Below, in pieces: positions 36,891-56,877 of a DNA stretch of 64,000 nucleotides. The DNA comes from Paratrimastix pyriformis (lineage: Eukaryota; Preaxostyla; Paratrimastigidae). How positions within the stretch are numbered: the first letter of the stretch is position 1; every line of letters begins with the position of its first letter. A program made the position numbers and the translations under genes. Under the pieces are notes generated by a model. It ran no database searches. It was not told the DNA's origin and saw nothing but the letters and a program-made list of their open reading frames with translations. The stretch spans positions 16,001-80,000 of the forward strand of contig JAPMOS010000034.1 in NCBI GenBank assembly GCA_027972325.1, read 5' to 3'.

Positions 36891-37792
36891 GCCTCGGTGC
36901 CCCCCCCCCCCCCCCCCCCACACACACACACGCACACGTACGCGCCCCACCCCACCACCCACGCTCCCGCTCGGGCGATGGGGATGCGGGGCAGGCCGTC
37001 TCTTTCTCCCTGACGGCTCCGTGTTACCCCCCCCCCCCCCCCCCCCACCCCACCCACCACCCACCCACCCACTCCCGGTGCCGACCCCACCCCCTCTCTT
37101 CCTCACTTTTCCCAGCTTTTGCGAATGTCACCCCACCTCCAGTGGCTCTTCCGAAGAATTGTCCCTTCAATCCCCACCAGTCAAATCCCCAAACAGACAG
37201 CCGCTGACAGCCTGAGTGGATTGGGAGTTTCCGCATGATTTTGAAGCCAATAGTGGTTTGGGAAGATCACCCCCCCCCCCCCCCGCATTCTGCCTGGCGC
37301 GTGCGTGTGGAGCAAAGGGACTGATCAATCGATCGGACAGGGGGGGAGGGGGAGGGGGAGGCAGCCCTGCGGACACGAGGGGTGGTCGTCGGAAATCTGG
37401 CGTACCCAGGGTGCTAAGACATACACGGTCATACGAATGTGTGGTTCATCTGATCGGACGGGCCATGGTCATCAGCATCAACATCGGTGCCGGGGGGGGG
37501 GGGCCTCCCAAATGCAGCATCGCAATTTGGGCCCAACCTTCTGACCGCCTTCCTCCTCCGAGCCATAACCACCCCAACAAGTCGCTGGACACGCACACCG
37601 CCCTTTCATCACTCGAGGGGGGCGGGGGGACCTAATTCAATTTTTTAAAATGAACAAACGTTAACTGTTTTCTCCTCCCCTCCCTCCCTCCCCTCCTCCC
37701 CCTCCCCCCGCGAGTTGGGTGCCGGGGGGAAGGAGGCCGCCTCCACCACTGGGGGGGGGTGATGTCGACTGATGCCTCTTACCACCACCCGG
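36782..37792. other. Intergenic between convergent DOCK and TCERG1
   Basis: Contains CAT triplets, two C homopolymers (about 36901 and 37028), a short G-run near 37491 and otherwise unremarkable sequence. A forward open frame at 37216-37635 has no recognisable content and I do not call it. It presumably holds the two 3' ends. Confidence 0.6.
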
Positions 37793-46429
<8,637 letters not shown>

Positions 46430-46494
46430 GGTAGGGGCGCGAGTGAGGACAGCCCAAAGAACCTGCGGCGAACAAGCCTTTTGCTTCTTTTCGC
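46430..46494. promoter_or_regulatory. 65-bp divergent promoter, TCERG1 / LSM1
   Basis: The ATG of TCERG1 (46429, minus) and that of LSM1 (46495, plus) are only 65 bp apart. Both starts are well supported by protein similarity or intron phase, so the shared regulatory interval is extremely short. Confidence 0.6.
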
Positions 46495-46947
46495 ATGAAT
46501 TTTATCGCTGGGGGGACAGGTGAGTCGATCTTTGGCCTTGCCCTCTGATTTTTTTGATGTTTTCTAGCCGCTCTTTCCGAAAGTTTGGACAAGAAAGTCC
46601 TGGTTGTGTTGCGTGACGGGAAGAAATTGATCGGCTTCCTTAGAACCTTTGATCAATTCGCGAACATCGTTTTGGAGAGCTGTGTTGAGCGCCTCTATCA
46701 CGAGAATACTTATGGCGATGTTCCTTTGGGGCTTCAAATCGTCCGAGGTGATTCGATTGTCATCTTGGGAGAGATCGATCCAACGCTGGAGCCTCCACCA
46801 ACCATGCAGGAGGTCGACGCCTCCTCGATCATGGAATCACAGGAGGAACACCAAAGAGAATCCGACGAGCGCGCCAAGATCCTCAAACAGTTTCTTGCGG
46901 GGCGCGGTCTGGTGCCCGAAGCCACACTGGAAGATCTGGCCACGTGA
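46495..46947 (+). CDS. LSM1: LSM1, Sm-like subunit of the LSM1-7 mRNA decay complex
   Basis: Part of the cytoplasmic LSM1-7 ring that binds deadenylated mRNA 3' ends and promotes decapping. Two exons: 46495-46519 and 46568-46947. Joined, they give MNFIAGGTAALSESLDKKV, close to human MNYMPGTASLIEDIDKK, which fixes the start and the 48-bp intron. The Sm1 motif (VVLRDGKKLIGFLRTFDQFAN) and Sm2 motif (IVRGDSIVILGEID) are intact. The C-terminal helix (ERAKILKQFLAGRGLVP) is typical of LSM1 and separates it from LSM8. The intron starts GTGAGT, a conventional donor, unlike most introns here. Confidence 0.96.
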
Positions 46948-47396
46948 CGAGTGGCTGTCGGAGTGCTTCGACTCACCCGCATTGCCCACTCTCGACTCGC
47001 CTGCTTCTGGGCAAATTGCTTGTTTTTATGAACGCCATCCGGGGCAGCATCGGCGCGAACTCACTGTTGTTTATGCTTCTATGGGACCTTCATTTGTTCT
47101 CTTCCCCCTCTCTTCCTCTTCTCAGAATTTGAGTGTCTTTTGCCTCCCGTCCGGTCGCGGATTGCGGGGGGCGATGCCTCGCGCATTGTCAGAGGGCGGG
47201 TGGGCTTCCACTATAAACCATTATTCCAAAAACAAACAAACAAACAAATAAAACAAAGAGGCGAGCAGTTTGATCGGAGACTATCCGGACGAGAGAACGG
47301 AAGAACTTGTTTCAGTGACGAAACAAGAGCTAGTCAACAGAACACAGGGGTCAGACAAATTGTACCTGAGTGCACGCCGGAAACCACCCTCGCACG
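46948..47396. other. Intergenic, no gene seen
   Basis: Holds the LSM1 3' end and BRCT-gene 5' region. A CAAA repeat (about 47230-47250) is the only notable feature. Confidence 0.6.
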
Positions 47397-48237
47397 ATGC
47401 TGAGTTCAGGAACGCCGGCCACGGAGGGCCAACCTGCGGAGGTCAAAGGTCCGGAGGAACTGACGGAGGAAAAACGGACCATTGAGGCGGAGTCCGAAAA
47501 ACCCATTTCGACGACGACGGTTCCTTCATCGGAGGGGAAAAAACTGTTCGAAGTTCGTCTGATTACAATCATTCTTTGCTAACGCCACGCTAATGTGAAC
47601 TGCGCACAGGATATGAGGATTTGCCTGACGGGACCTCTCTGGATGGAACGGGACCGCGTGATTGAGCTCATTCGGCAGAATGGCGGCACCGTGACCGACA
47701 CGGTTGACCGCGACACAACCCACTTGATCGCAGAGGCGAGAAGCGAGAAGAAGTGGAAGGCTGCAACAGATCTCAACGTCCCCATCCTCAAGATGGGCTG
47801 GCTGCAGAAGGCTCTCCAAGAAAACCTCACACCACCACTGATGGAGTGGCGCCGCACGGTTTGTAGCACAACACGAATACACTCACTCTCGCACACATTG
47901 TCGGGTCCTCAGCTGCCTGGGTCGCCCGATCTTCGCCAAGAAGCCAGCGAAACCGAGGAGCTCACCGGCCAGCAAAAACGGCCCATGGACGAGCTGATGG
48001 AAACCAAGGCCCCGCCAGCGGCAATTGGGCGCTCGGCTGTCAAGGGGAAGAAGAAGCACAAGTCCGCGCACTCCTTATTAGCATCACCCAACCCCTGCTT
48101 TCAGGACGAGCTCGCACCATTGGACACAAAAGAAGCGCAACCCGAAGGCCCCCGCTCCGGTGGAAAAGATGACCAAGCACCCTCGCGAGGAGAGCGCACC
48201 AGCCCCCGCCCCAACGGGAGCCGGCATTGGCAGCTGA
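47397..48237 (+). CDS. BRCT-domain protein
   Basis: Four exons: 47397-47552, 47610-47858, 47913-48061, 48105-48237. The N-terminal 50 residues are acidic and disordered. A single BRCT domain follows (MRICLTGPLWMERDRVIELI, GGTVTDTVDRDTTHLIAE, NVPILKMGWLQKAL); the Trp near its end is the usual BRCT tryptophan. The C-terminus is basic and Pro/Ala-rich (TQKKRNPKAPAPVEKMTKHP) and ends GAGIGS-stop. BRCT domains bind phosphoproteins, DNA ends or ADP-ribose in DNA repair. No ligase, PARP or RFC catalytic domain is encoded, so a specific orthologue is not claimed. The last exon's frame depends on a GTCCGC intron; it is chosen because it gives an ordinary basic tail and a stop. Confidence 0.82.
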
Positions 48238-48325
48238 ATTCGAACGAGAGCTTCAAAATTCAAAGAAGGGGCAAACTCCACTCTCCCCGCAACCGACTGT
48301 TTTTTTTTTTGGCGGCGGGGAATGA

Positions 48326-51300
48326 ATGAATGGCTTTGTTGTCTTCTCGGCAAAAACAGGGTCGTTGTATTGCTCCAAAGAGTTTTCTCCGAATTTCGGC
48401 TTTGAAGAGGGAACCGAGAGTCTGTCCCCTTCTTTGTTGTCGCTCATCTTGCGAATCTCTCGTTTCCAGAGCTCGACCCCTTGTTTATCAGTGGTATTTT
48501 ATTTGCATTCCTTACGAATACGAAATCCCTGACCGATGATGGCGGCGGGTCGACTGCCGGGTCAGGGGTCCTCTCCATGTACAGTTCGGGCAATGTCTCC
48601 ATCTATTTCCACGAGCACCCCCACCCGCCGGTGGTTTGCGCGGTGTTTGTGCGTCCGTTTCTGGGTCGGGACGTCTCGGTGCACCTCGCCCGGGGGATTG
48701 CCGAGCTCTTCGCCCAGAAGTACGAGGCCCAGCTGCTGGCCGGCAAGCGGTCCTTCTCCTGTGGCAGCTTCCTGAAGGTGCTGCACGAGGTCTTCTCGGA
48801 GACGCCCAAGGTGCTCCTCCAGGACCTCGCCGCCAAGTTCCAGGTCTGCCACCAGACCGACGCATCGCCGTCCGCCTCACCCCTGGGTCGACTCCACCCC
48901 CACCACCACCCCAGCGGGGCATGGGCCTCGACCTGTCGGGTTGGCTGTTTCTCTTCCACTCGGCCGAGTTTTTCCGGCGCGCCGACCAGGACGCGTTTTT
49001 TGTGGCTCCGCCCCCGGACCATCCGCCGCCCCTGCTCCCCGCCACCACCTCGACCACCGACCAGCCATCCGCCCCCGCTTCTGCATCTGGGGGCTCGGCG
49101 CTCCTGCGGCCCGTGACTCCCACCCCATCCACCCGGCCGCCCGCCATCAGCATGCCCTCCACCCCTCTCAACATCGTGGCCACCCCCTCCCAGGCATGCA
49201 ACACCCCGCCTGCTCCGCCCCGGCGGGTCCCCCCGCCCGCCGCCCCGCCGCCCCCGCCCGCCCACGGGGGGGTCGTGTCCTTCCCGCCTATCCCGCCCTC
49301 CCCGAGTCTGGCTGCGGCGGCTGCGACGCGCACCGGGGAGGCGGGACGAGACCGTACCAAACGATCGAGTCTGTGGGTCATCATAACCCTCCCCTCCCCT
49401 CATCCTCCGTTCCATGTTTCGTCTTCTCTGCTGCCGCTCGGGTGGTCGTTTGGTGGGGATGGGGACCGATATACTTAAGAGATATATGGATGGAAGTCCT
49501 CCCTCTGTCTGTCGCTCCGTGGTGCGTGGCTGTCCCCCCCCCCCCCCCCCGCTTCTGCCTCACCCGTCCCCCCATTTCCCCCGCGTGCCTCGCCACCTCT
49601 CCACGCGCGCAGGTTCGCTGCCGCCCCGTCCGCCTCAACCATCATCATCCGGGGGCCCTCCCCTGGGGGGTGCCATCCCGCCTCCCCACCCACCCCCCGC
49701 CGGCCCCGCCCGCCCCCGCCGGCCCGTCGTCCCGCCCCTGTCCCTCGTTACCTCCGTCTCTCCAGCCTCCTCGCTGGCCTCGGTCACCTCGCCCCACCCG
49801 GCCGCATGGCTGCAGGGCCCCTCGCCCTCGCATGTCTTCCCGTCGCCCCTGGTGCGCAAGGGTGCCCTGTCCGCGCGAGCGTCCCGGTCACCCCGGCGCA
49901 CAGCCGGCCCCGGCCCCCGGTACGGGGGGGGTGGCGGTGCCGACGGGGTTCTAACCACCCCGGGCGGGGGCGGGGGCGGGGGTGATATGCTCCGGGCTGT
50001 GGCCTCGTTCGATTCGCTGCAGTCCGACGTGTCCGACACCGTCCGGGCCTCAGGCGACGGCCTCATGCTGCGCACCAGCGCGGCCACCCGCAGGTCGACC
50101 TCGCCCTTCGCTGGGGGTGATGGAGGCTGGCGGTCGACATCACCCTCCATCCCCCCGGCCGGGACGATCTCGCCCACAGCCGGCAGGCGGTCGACATCTC
50201 CCACCGAGCTGACCCTCCGCAAGAGCGGCACGGGCGCCTCGGGGGAATATCCCCACATGCCGCCGCTCCCACCCCGGGGCGACTATCTCCCCGGCCCGGA
50301 GACCCTCCTGCCGCCCGCCTCACCGCCCACCCCGTCCCACCTGCGGCACCGCCACACGGGCCGGCCGCCGTCCCGGGTGGCCCACATCTCGACCGAGATC
50401 GCCACCCTGGCCCCCCCGCCGCCCCCCGTGGCCGATTCTCTGAGCCTGTCCCGATCCCGGGCCGGTGCCCCCGGGGGCGGAGCCGCATTCAGCGCCGTCG
50501 ACTCGCTGACCCAGTCGCAGGCCCTGCGCGTGGTGCGCGGGGTGGGTCGACGTCCCCCCGTCCCGGATGTGGATGGTACCCCGGTTGATGTCCAGGATGG
50601 GGGTGGGGTGCGAGCCGCATCGGGGTCCCCAACACCACCCTCCTCCTCCCCGGCACAGTCGACCTCACCACCGCCGCCACCATCACCACCACCCCCATTG
50701 GCGGCAGCCGCCACACCGCCGCCACTCGGCTCATCCTCTGCCCCTTCCCGTCACCACCACCACCCCGGCCGGGCGGCCTCACCCTCGCCGCCCCGCTGGC
50801 CGCCCCTTACGCCCTCGACTCCCCCCGGCGAGGATGCCGTCATGACGGAGACCCCGCCTCAGACCCCCCCGCTGCCCCCGCTGCCAACACCACCCCAAGT
50901 TGCACCCCGTTCCCCCGACATGGACCCGGGGGGGTCTGCATACCCCGGGGGGATACCCGCCACCGACCCGGACATGGGCATGCTGGTTGCCGACGGGGAC
51001 GAGCCGCCCGAGATGGGGGCCGAACCCCCGTGGCTGGCACCCGGGGAGGGAGCGGCCGCCGGTGATGTCGACATCTCGTCGGGGGAGGAGCAGACGGATG
51101 GTGACGAGGTGGATGACGAGGACGAGGACGAGGTGGAGGAGGAGGAAATGCCCAGCCTTGTGCGGATCGATGAGATGCGGGCCAACGCCATGTCCCCCCT
51201 GGACGCCAAGATCTGGACCGGTTCGTGCCGCCCTGAAGCGGGAGAGACGGGTGTATGTGGGTGTGCGCTCGCATGGGGAGGGGGCGGGGGCGGGGAGGGG

Positions 51301-53247
51301 AGGGCGGGGCGGGGGCGGGGCGGGGGCGGGGGCGGGGGGGAGGCAGTGTGCGTGTGCGTGGTCGGACCTGCACCACGTCATTTCGCGTCCCCTATTTTAG
51401 CGCTGCTGATCCCATGCCTCATCATCATCCTCCTCCTTCGGTCACCGCCCGCTCTCTGGGGGACGGCGGCTCACAGACGAGGCTTCTGGTGGCGGCCATC
51501 GGCAGCACCGGCCGAGTCCCCTGGCCGGCCCCCCGGGCGCCTCCCTCCTTCGGATCTCCCTGACCACCCCCAGGACCCCTGCAAGCCAGGCCCCGGCCCT
51601 AGCTACGGCCACCCCCAACACGGGCATGGGCATGGGCATGGTGGCTGGCACCCCACGCACACCGGGCGGTAGCGTGTCCATTCCCATACTGGCCGTGGCT
51701 ACCCCCCGGGTGGTGCAGGCCACCCCCAGGAAGGAGACCCCCAGGCCGACACCCCTGCGGCCCCTGCCCGTCCCGTCCGTGGGGCCCGTCTCGCGCACTC
51801 ACAGATGCACACACACAGACGCACACGGGGCGCTCGCCCGAACCGAACGATTCACGAGCGCATCGCCCACGCGCATCCCCATCAGAATTGTGTGGATTCT
51901 TGATTGTCATCGGCCCCCCCAAGTTGGCTCAGCTGTGCGTCATTGGAGAAACCCCTTTCTGTCCGATGGATCAGTCCACACGCATCCCACCTCGCCCGTT
52001 CTCATCACCGGCTCCCGTCCGCTCCTTGGTGTGACTCCGTGCGCTGTTGTGGGTGTTCATGCAGTTGGTGGCGCCGCAAGCCGAAGGAGCCGCCCCCGAC
52101 CATGCACCTGCTCCTGCCCGACGGCCTGAGCCTGGCCATCCCCGTGGTCGCTCCGCCCCCGGCCCGCGCCGCCCTGGAGCCCCACCACATGCCCCCCATC
52201 ATCATCGGTCCTGGTCCTGGCCATGGCCATGGCCCGGTCATGCTCACCCCGACCGCAGCCGCCGCGGAGGACGAGTCCCTGGCCCACATGACCCATCACC
52301 GATCCGCATCATCGGCCGCCCTTCTGCTGCCGCACCCGCCCGCCCCGCCCCGCATCGCCCGGCCCCCCGCGACGCTCGTTCGGCCCACGTCCGGGACTCG
52401 CGGGGGGCCGACCCCCGTTATGCGAACTCCACCCCCCCCGGCCATCATGACCCGTGCCGCTAGTACCCCGCGGCTCGAACCCCCGGCACACCCGAGGGTG
52501 GCGACACGGTCATCTATGGGCGCGGACCACTGGAGGATCAGAGGCCGGTGGTGGGCGCCCCGGGCCGGGCGTTGCTCGTGCACCACCTGATGGGGGCCGG
52601 GGGGGATGGCGACATCCCGGCCAAGCCCATGGGTCTGCCGCCCTGAACACGTGCGCGCACCCCCACGCAGTTGGACGGACAAACGCACAGGGTGCCCATC
52701 AGGGTCATCGGGTCCTTGGGGTTCGAGCCGCACACCCATCCATCACCTCACCCGCGCTCCTGCTTTCTTCCTGGCGACCGCAGATTGCGCGCTGGCCGAG
52801 CGGCTCTTGGAGACGCTTCGCCTCGCATGTCAGACGCTGTCCTCGGTCATGGGCATCGAGGACACCCTCGTCACGGCCGAACTCGTCTTCCGCCCCCGCA
52901 GGGGAATAGCCACACTGCCGCCATCATCCGGACCCCCGCCGCCGCATCAGAGGATTTCCGTTCCTGTCCCCAGGCATTGTCTTCGGATCCACCTCTACCG
53001 ATGGCACGGGACGGTGCTGGGGGTGCCGATGATCTCGGGGTGTGGCTCCCTCCCCCTGGACCTGGATGAAACCGAGGAACCAGCACCAGCCGGCGGGACA
53101 AAGGCCATCCCCGAATTGGTGGTTCCGACGCAGACACATTTCCGGGACCATATTCGTGGCTGCGATGCAGTCTTGGGTTTTTTGGGCACCCAGCATGTTC
53201 GCTTGTCCATTGGCTCGGAAATGAGGATCGCGCCACCAAAAAAGTAA
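48326..53247 (+). CDS. Longin-like N-terminal domain protein with a very long Pro/Ser-rich region
   Basis: Starts at 48326 (MNGFVVFSAKTGSLYCSKEF). After a 50-bp intron (48420-48469) it continues KLDPLFISGILFAFLTNT, then MYSSGNVSIYFHEHP and LARGIAELFAQKYEAQL, a pattern resembling longin/roadblock folds of trafficking proteins (MON1, Fuzzy or adaptin-type); this is inference. After another intron (48844-48914) comes DLSGWLFLFHSAEFF and then several hundred residues of Pro, Ser, Gly and Thr with an acidic patch (DEVDDEDEDEVEEEEMPSLV). The 3' exons encode CALAERLLETLRLACQTLSS and CLRIHLYRWHGTVLGVPM, ending RIAPPKK-stop, possibly a second folded domain. Exon boundaries between 49370 and 52780 are uncertain, and part of the proline-rich ORF may be intron. 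Function unknown. Confidence 0.6.
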
Positions 53248-53377
53248 CCTCTTGTGTTCGCTGTTCTTGTGATTCTTTCTTGGCTCAATTCAGAATCCGA
53301 AATGCTCCATCATCAAACCTTCTGTGGCTACCAACGGGGGCACGGTCGACACCGCGGGCAATAGCGGAACGATCGAA

Positions 53378-53911
53378 ATGTGCGACGGTGGCGACTCCCA
53401 ACCAGTTTTTTCGCCAGTTCCCGCTCGCATTCGTCCAGAAAAAAAACCCGAATTGCCACAGTATTACACATTGTCGATGTGTCCGTCGTTTACGTTTCCA
53501 TTATTTCATTAACCCATTCCATGACGCATTCCATTTTCTGATTTATCGATGCTTTTTGATTAAAATTGGATATTTTGGTACAGATATTCGTTGGAAGCAG
53601 CGAGAAGAATATCGAGGAACCATCCTAGGAGATGATCCCCTTCCCCGACCCCATTCCGAACTTTTTTCGTCATGTCTCTCGTCCATGTCTGTACACTGTT
53701 CAACTGTATTTTCTGACTTTTTTTGGAAAGTCAAAAGCGAACTGGGCTGTCGAGATGCGCCATCCCTGAATGGGGACCCCTTTTGAGCCTTCGGGAAAGC
53801 GACATTGATTTTGCTTGTGGATTTTCGCAAGGATGTGCCATCGATACCAAGCCAATCAAAATTAGTCAACGGCATGCCGGTGGCTACCCTTTCAATCGAT
53901 CGGATCGATGA
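53378..53911 (+). CDS. Small uncharacterised protein, paralogue A
   Basis: Three exons (53378-53480, 53584 to about 53667, about 53729 to 53911). It starts MCDGGDSQPVF, has the conserved core LPQYYTLSMYIRWKQREEYR then GTILGDD, then LRESDIDFACGF, and ends NRSDR-stop. The core is shared with the gene at 54747-55172 (LPSYTLSQYIRSRQTEEYR GTKLG and FRESASEGDIDFAWGF), and both splice junctions fall at the same places and phases. I do not recognise the family. YRGTxL resembles a YxxxxL eIF4E-binding motif, but the required hydrophobic residue after Leu is Gly, so this is weak. Confidence 0.65.
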
Positions 53912-54746
53912 TCAGTTCCAAGTTCCTGTCTATCCTCCTGGACTCTCGGCTTTTTTTTCTTCATTTCCTTTTCCTATTCCTTTTTTTTCTGTCATATTTT
54001 GCTTGATATTGTTTCTGAGCGACCGAGCGGCGAGGCATTGTTTGTGGTGAAGAGTGATTGCTTTCCCTCCCTCGCCTTTCCGCCCGGCTTCTTCCGTTCC
54101 CAGCCTTCTCGGGTGATGAGTGCTTTTTTCTCTCTATCCTTCCTTCTCAGGAAGAAAGCTGGTGGATGATGGCGGCGCCGATGACTCGTCGGGTGGGGTC
54201 GTCCTCACCCGGGTCGGGTGGGGGGGTCTTTAGGTCTCGCTTTTCCCATCGCCTTCCTCCTATGCCCCGGGCAATCCACGCTGGTGGCACATTGGCCAAG
54301 CAGGACTACGGTGTCTGGCACGGCGCTGGACAAGTGGCCACTGATGATGCGTCCATCCACTTTTCCAGGGCGTTTGTTTTGCCCGGAATCCAGACGACAA
54401 GCGCACCAACGAAACAAAACAACCAAAAGAGCCCAGAGGGGCGATGATGACGGGGAGGGGCGGGGAGGGAGACGAGGGGAGGGAGCGGGAGGAGAGGGAT
54501 GGAGGGATAGAGGGAGGGATGGAGGGGATCCCCGCAGGAGATGGAGAAGAAGTGTAGAAGGAGCGGAGCGGTCACGGGTCCAACCCAACCACCCGCAAAA
54601 GGGGTCATGACGACCCAGGGGTGTTGCTGAAAGAAGAAGACCTGCATCCGGTCACAAACACGCAAATATCAAATGAAGAGAAAGACTCCTCGCTCGGAAG
54701 AAAGCTCTCAAAATCCATTCCGGAAGAACCGAGGCAGCAGCCCGCT
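53912..54746. other. Gap between convergent paralogues
   Basis: No supported gene. Contains T-rich stretches (53950-54020), short open frames with no recognisable content and a GGGAGGGATGGAGGG purine tract (about 54450-54530). It must include both 3' ends. Confidence 0.55.
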
Positions 54747-55172
54747 TCAACTGGTCGGGAGGAATCCCCAAGCGAAGTCGATGTCGCCTTCAGATGCGGA
54801 CTCCCGGAAGGTGGGTCTTGGATGGGGTGCTTTCATTTCACCACACGAAGGAAGGTGATCTGCAGAATGCCCGGTCTGACGGGAACTATCGGAATGTGAC
54901 GGTCATTTTCCAAAACAGTCCGTATCAAAAGCAGACAGGATGTTCGCGAGGCATTGGGGGCACGTTTCGGAATTTCTGTGCGGAAGATGGGAAAAGTCCG
55001 GGCCGAGTTTTGTTCCGCGGTACTCTTCCGTTTGCCTCGATCGGATGTCTAGAGAAACTCGAACTGGAGCAAAGCAATCCACTGCCTTCAGACATTGTGA
55101 CAATGTGTAGGAAGGGAGGGCCTCCGTCTTCTTCGGACCAGAGCGGACAGGAGGGTTGTTCGCGGTGCTCAT
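54747..55172 (-). CDS. Small uncharacterised protein, paralogue B
   Basis: Minus strand, three exons, starting MSTANNPPVRSGPKK at 55172 and ending DFAWGFLPTS-stop at 54747, about 105 residues. The first intron (GTCTGA...CTCTAG) splits the codon for the Tyr of SQYIRSRQ; the second begins GTGCCC. It is shorter at the C-terminus than paralogue A and keeps the core LPSYTLSQYIRSRQTEEYR. The two genes are convergent and about 835 bp apart, so they probably arose by an inverted local duplication. Function unknown; likely mostly disordered. Confidence 0.65.
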
Positions 55173-55589
55173 GATGATGCGTGCGTTGATTTGTTGGCGG
55201 AAATTGGGCGGAGGGAGCGACGTTCGGGCCTGTCAAGAGCTTGAACGCCGACCGAATCGCGTGGATCGTGAGGGCGTTCTTTCTCGGGGGGAACCGGAGG
55301 AAAACGTTTGGGGATTGGGGCTGTCGCGTGCGAATTTCAACACCCCCATAAATATACTTCAATCGGCACAATCTGGCTCATGCCGCTGCCCGAATTGGCT
55401 TCAAGCCGTGGGCTGTTGGAAACACACCCAAAAAACGGTGGGCGTCGACCCGGGAACGTGAAGGGACATGCATGAATTTTGGGATCGATGAGCGTGTTCG
55501 AATAACCGTCGATGAGAAGACAATATAATAAAACGTGGGAATACGATAAACGAGGGAAGACCCGCCTTTCGCTCTTGTCATGTGTTAGT
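55173..55589. other. Intergenic, no gene seen
   Basis: Lies between the start of paralogue B and the stop of prefoldin 3, both on the minus strand. No repeat or RNA gene recognised. Confidence 0.6.
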
Positions 55590-56558
55590 CTAGAGGCGGA
55601 CGAGAAGTGAGGAGCGCCCTGGGAGAGGAGACGGACCCTTGGCCTCGGCAGGCTTGGGAGAGGGAGCAGGGCTCTCGCCCTGGGCCCGCTTTTGGCGGCG
55701 AATCTTAACATCCCAGTTGAAGACACGAGCAATCACTAGGCAGGGAAGAGGCGAACACTCAGATGATACGACCCCCGGGACAGCAGCACAGACTCACTTC
55801 GGAAATGGTGATCTGCTCTTTCAGGAAGTCGAGGTCCTCACGCACGGCGGCCAGGGTTGTCTCTGCCTGGCTGGCATTCCGAATCAGGAGCGCCTGAGCA
55901 TCGTCATAAGTGTACTCCAGCATGACGTTGGCCTGGGATGTGGGAACAACGTGCGACGTCACAAACCATCCAAATCCAGACCCCCAGCCAAAGACCAACG
56001 GTGTTGGTCTTGTCGACGACACCCTTCGCATAGATGGTATCGGCAAGCTCGAAGTCAACCGCGAGAGGCTCGGGGTTCTCCTAAAACCCAAATCGGGACA
56101 AAATGAATCCTGGTGTCACAGATCGAAACAGTTGTGACGACGAACCTTGGCCTCCTGAAGCCGCTGAACAAGCTCGGCGGTATTCTTAATCTCGGGGATC
56201 TTGGCCTTCAGGTTTGCCATTTGCTGCTGCAGTTTCATTTCCATAAACTTGTACTTGCTGGCGAGCGGAAGCCGGAGGGCGGATAGCCAGCAGGAGCATG
56301 AGATAATGGTGACCCTTGGCGTGAATAGAAGAAACTGACCTGTACATATCCTGCAACCTGCCGATAATCTCTTCTGCAGTTTTGTCCGCCATGTAAGTAT
56401 CCAGGTCTTCCTAAAGATGACCGATAAGACGATGCCATAGAGTTGGGGGAGAGCAAACAAACAATGAAAGTGGCCGGAGGAATGCCACGAGGGTTTTGGG
56501 AGCGCCCTGGCGCAGCGGCAGGCTGGGAAGCAGCGGCAGCGGTGGCTGGAGTTGACAT
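55590..56558 (-). CDS. PFDN3: Prefoldin subunit 3 (VBP1)
   Basis: Alpha-type subunit of the hexameric prefoldin co-chaperone that delivers unfolded actin and tubulin to CCT. Starts at 56558 (MSTPATAAAASQPAAAPGRS), then NPRGIPPATFI-EDLDTYM, matching human GIPEAVFVEDVDSFM across an intron (GTTTGT...CTTTAG). The coiled coil follows (KYKFMEMKLQQQMANLKAKI), then the hallmark VGLWLGANVMLEYTYDDAQA, the second helix AAVREDLDFLKEQITISEV and ARVFNWDVKIRRQK. The tail (SPAPSPKPAEAKGPSPLPG) is Pro/Ser-rich and longer than in animals, ending LLVRL-stop. At least four short introns. Length is typical apart from the tail. Confidence 0.95.
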
Positions 56559-56877
56559 TTTCTTACCACGGGACCCAAAGCTTGGGACTTATGCCAAGGA
56601 GGAGCGGACTGTTTGCTCGATCATTTGATTCAAAATTGACGGGGAACAAAGCGACGAGATTCACTGGTGATCCCTTGAACCAAGCTGAGGAAATGTTTCG
56701 CGCCACATTTTCCTTGAAGTGCTCGCGAATGAGCTGATTTCGCGCGATCAGCGCGAATTCCAGACCCAGCCCCGACGTCGCTTCTTTTCGTTGTTGTCTC
56801 GCTCTTGTAGTAAATCTAGTGTCTTCTCCCACACTACCAGAATGATCCATGCATCTGGTTCTTTTGCGAATTCACGA
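56559..56877. other. Intergenic, no gene seen
   Basis: Between prefoldin 3 and the stop of the next minus-strand gene. No distinct feature. Confidence 0.6.

Noticed and set aside
37216-37635. 140-residue forward ORF downstream of DOCK
   Set aside because: Low complexity with G-runs, no similarity that I recognise, no splice context.
49381-51381. Minus-strand ORFs over the proline-rich region
   Set aside because: GC-rich shadow frames of the plus-strand longin-like gene.
53630-53680. Possible 5S rRNA fragment (GACCCCATTCCGAACT)
   Set aside because: Only a short resemblance to the bacterial-type 5S loop; no complementary stems around it, and it lies in an exon of paralogue A.
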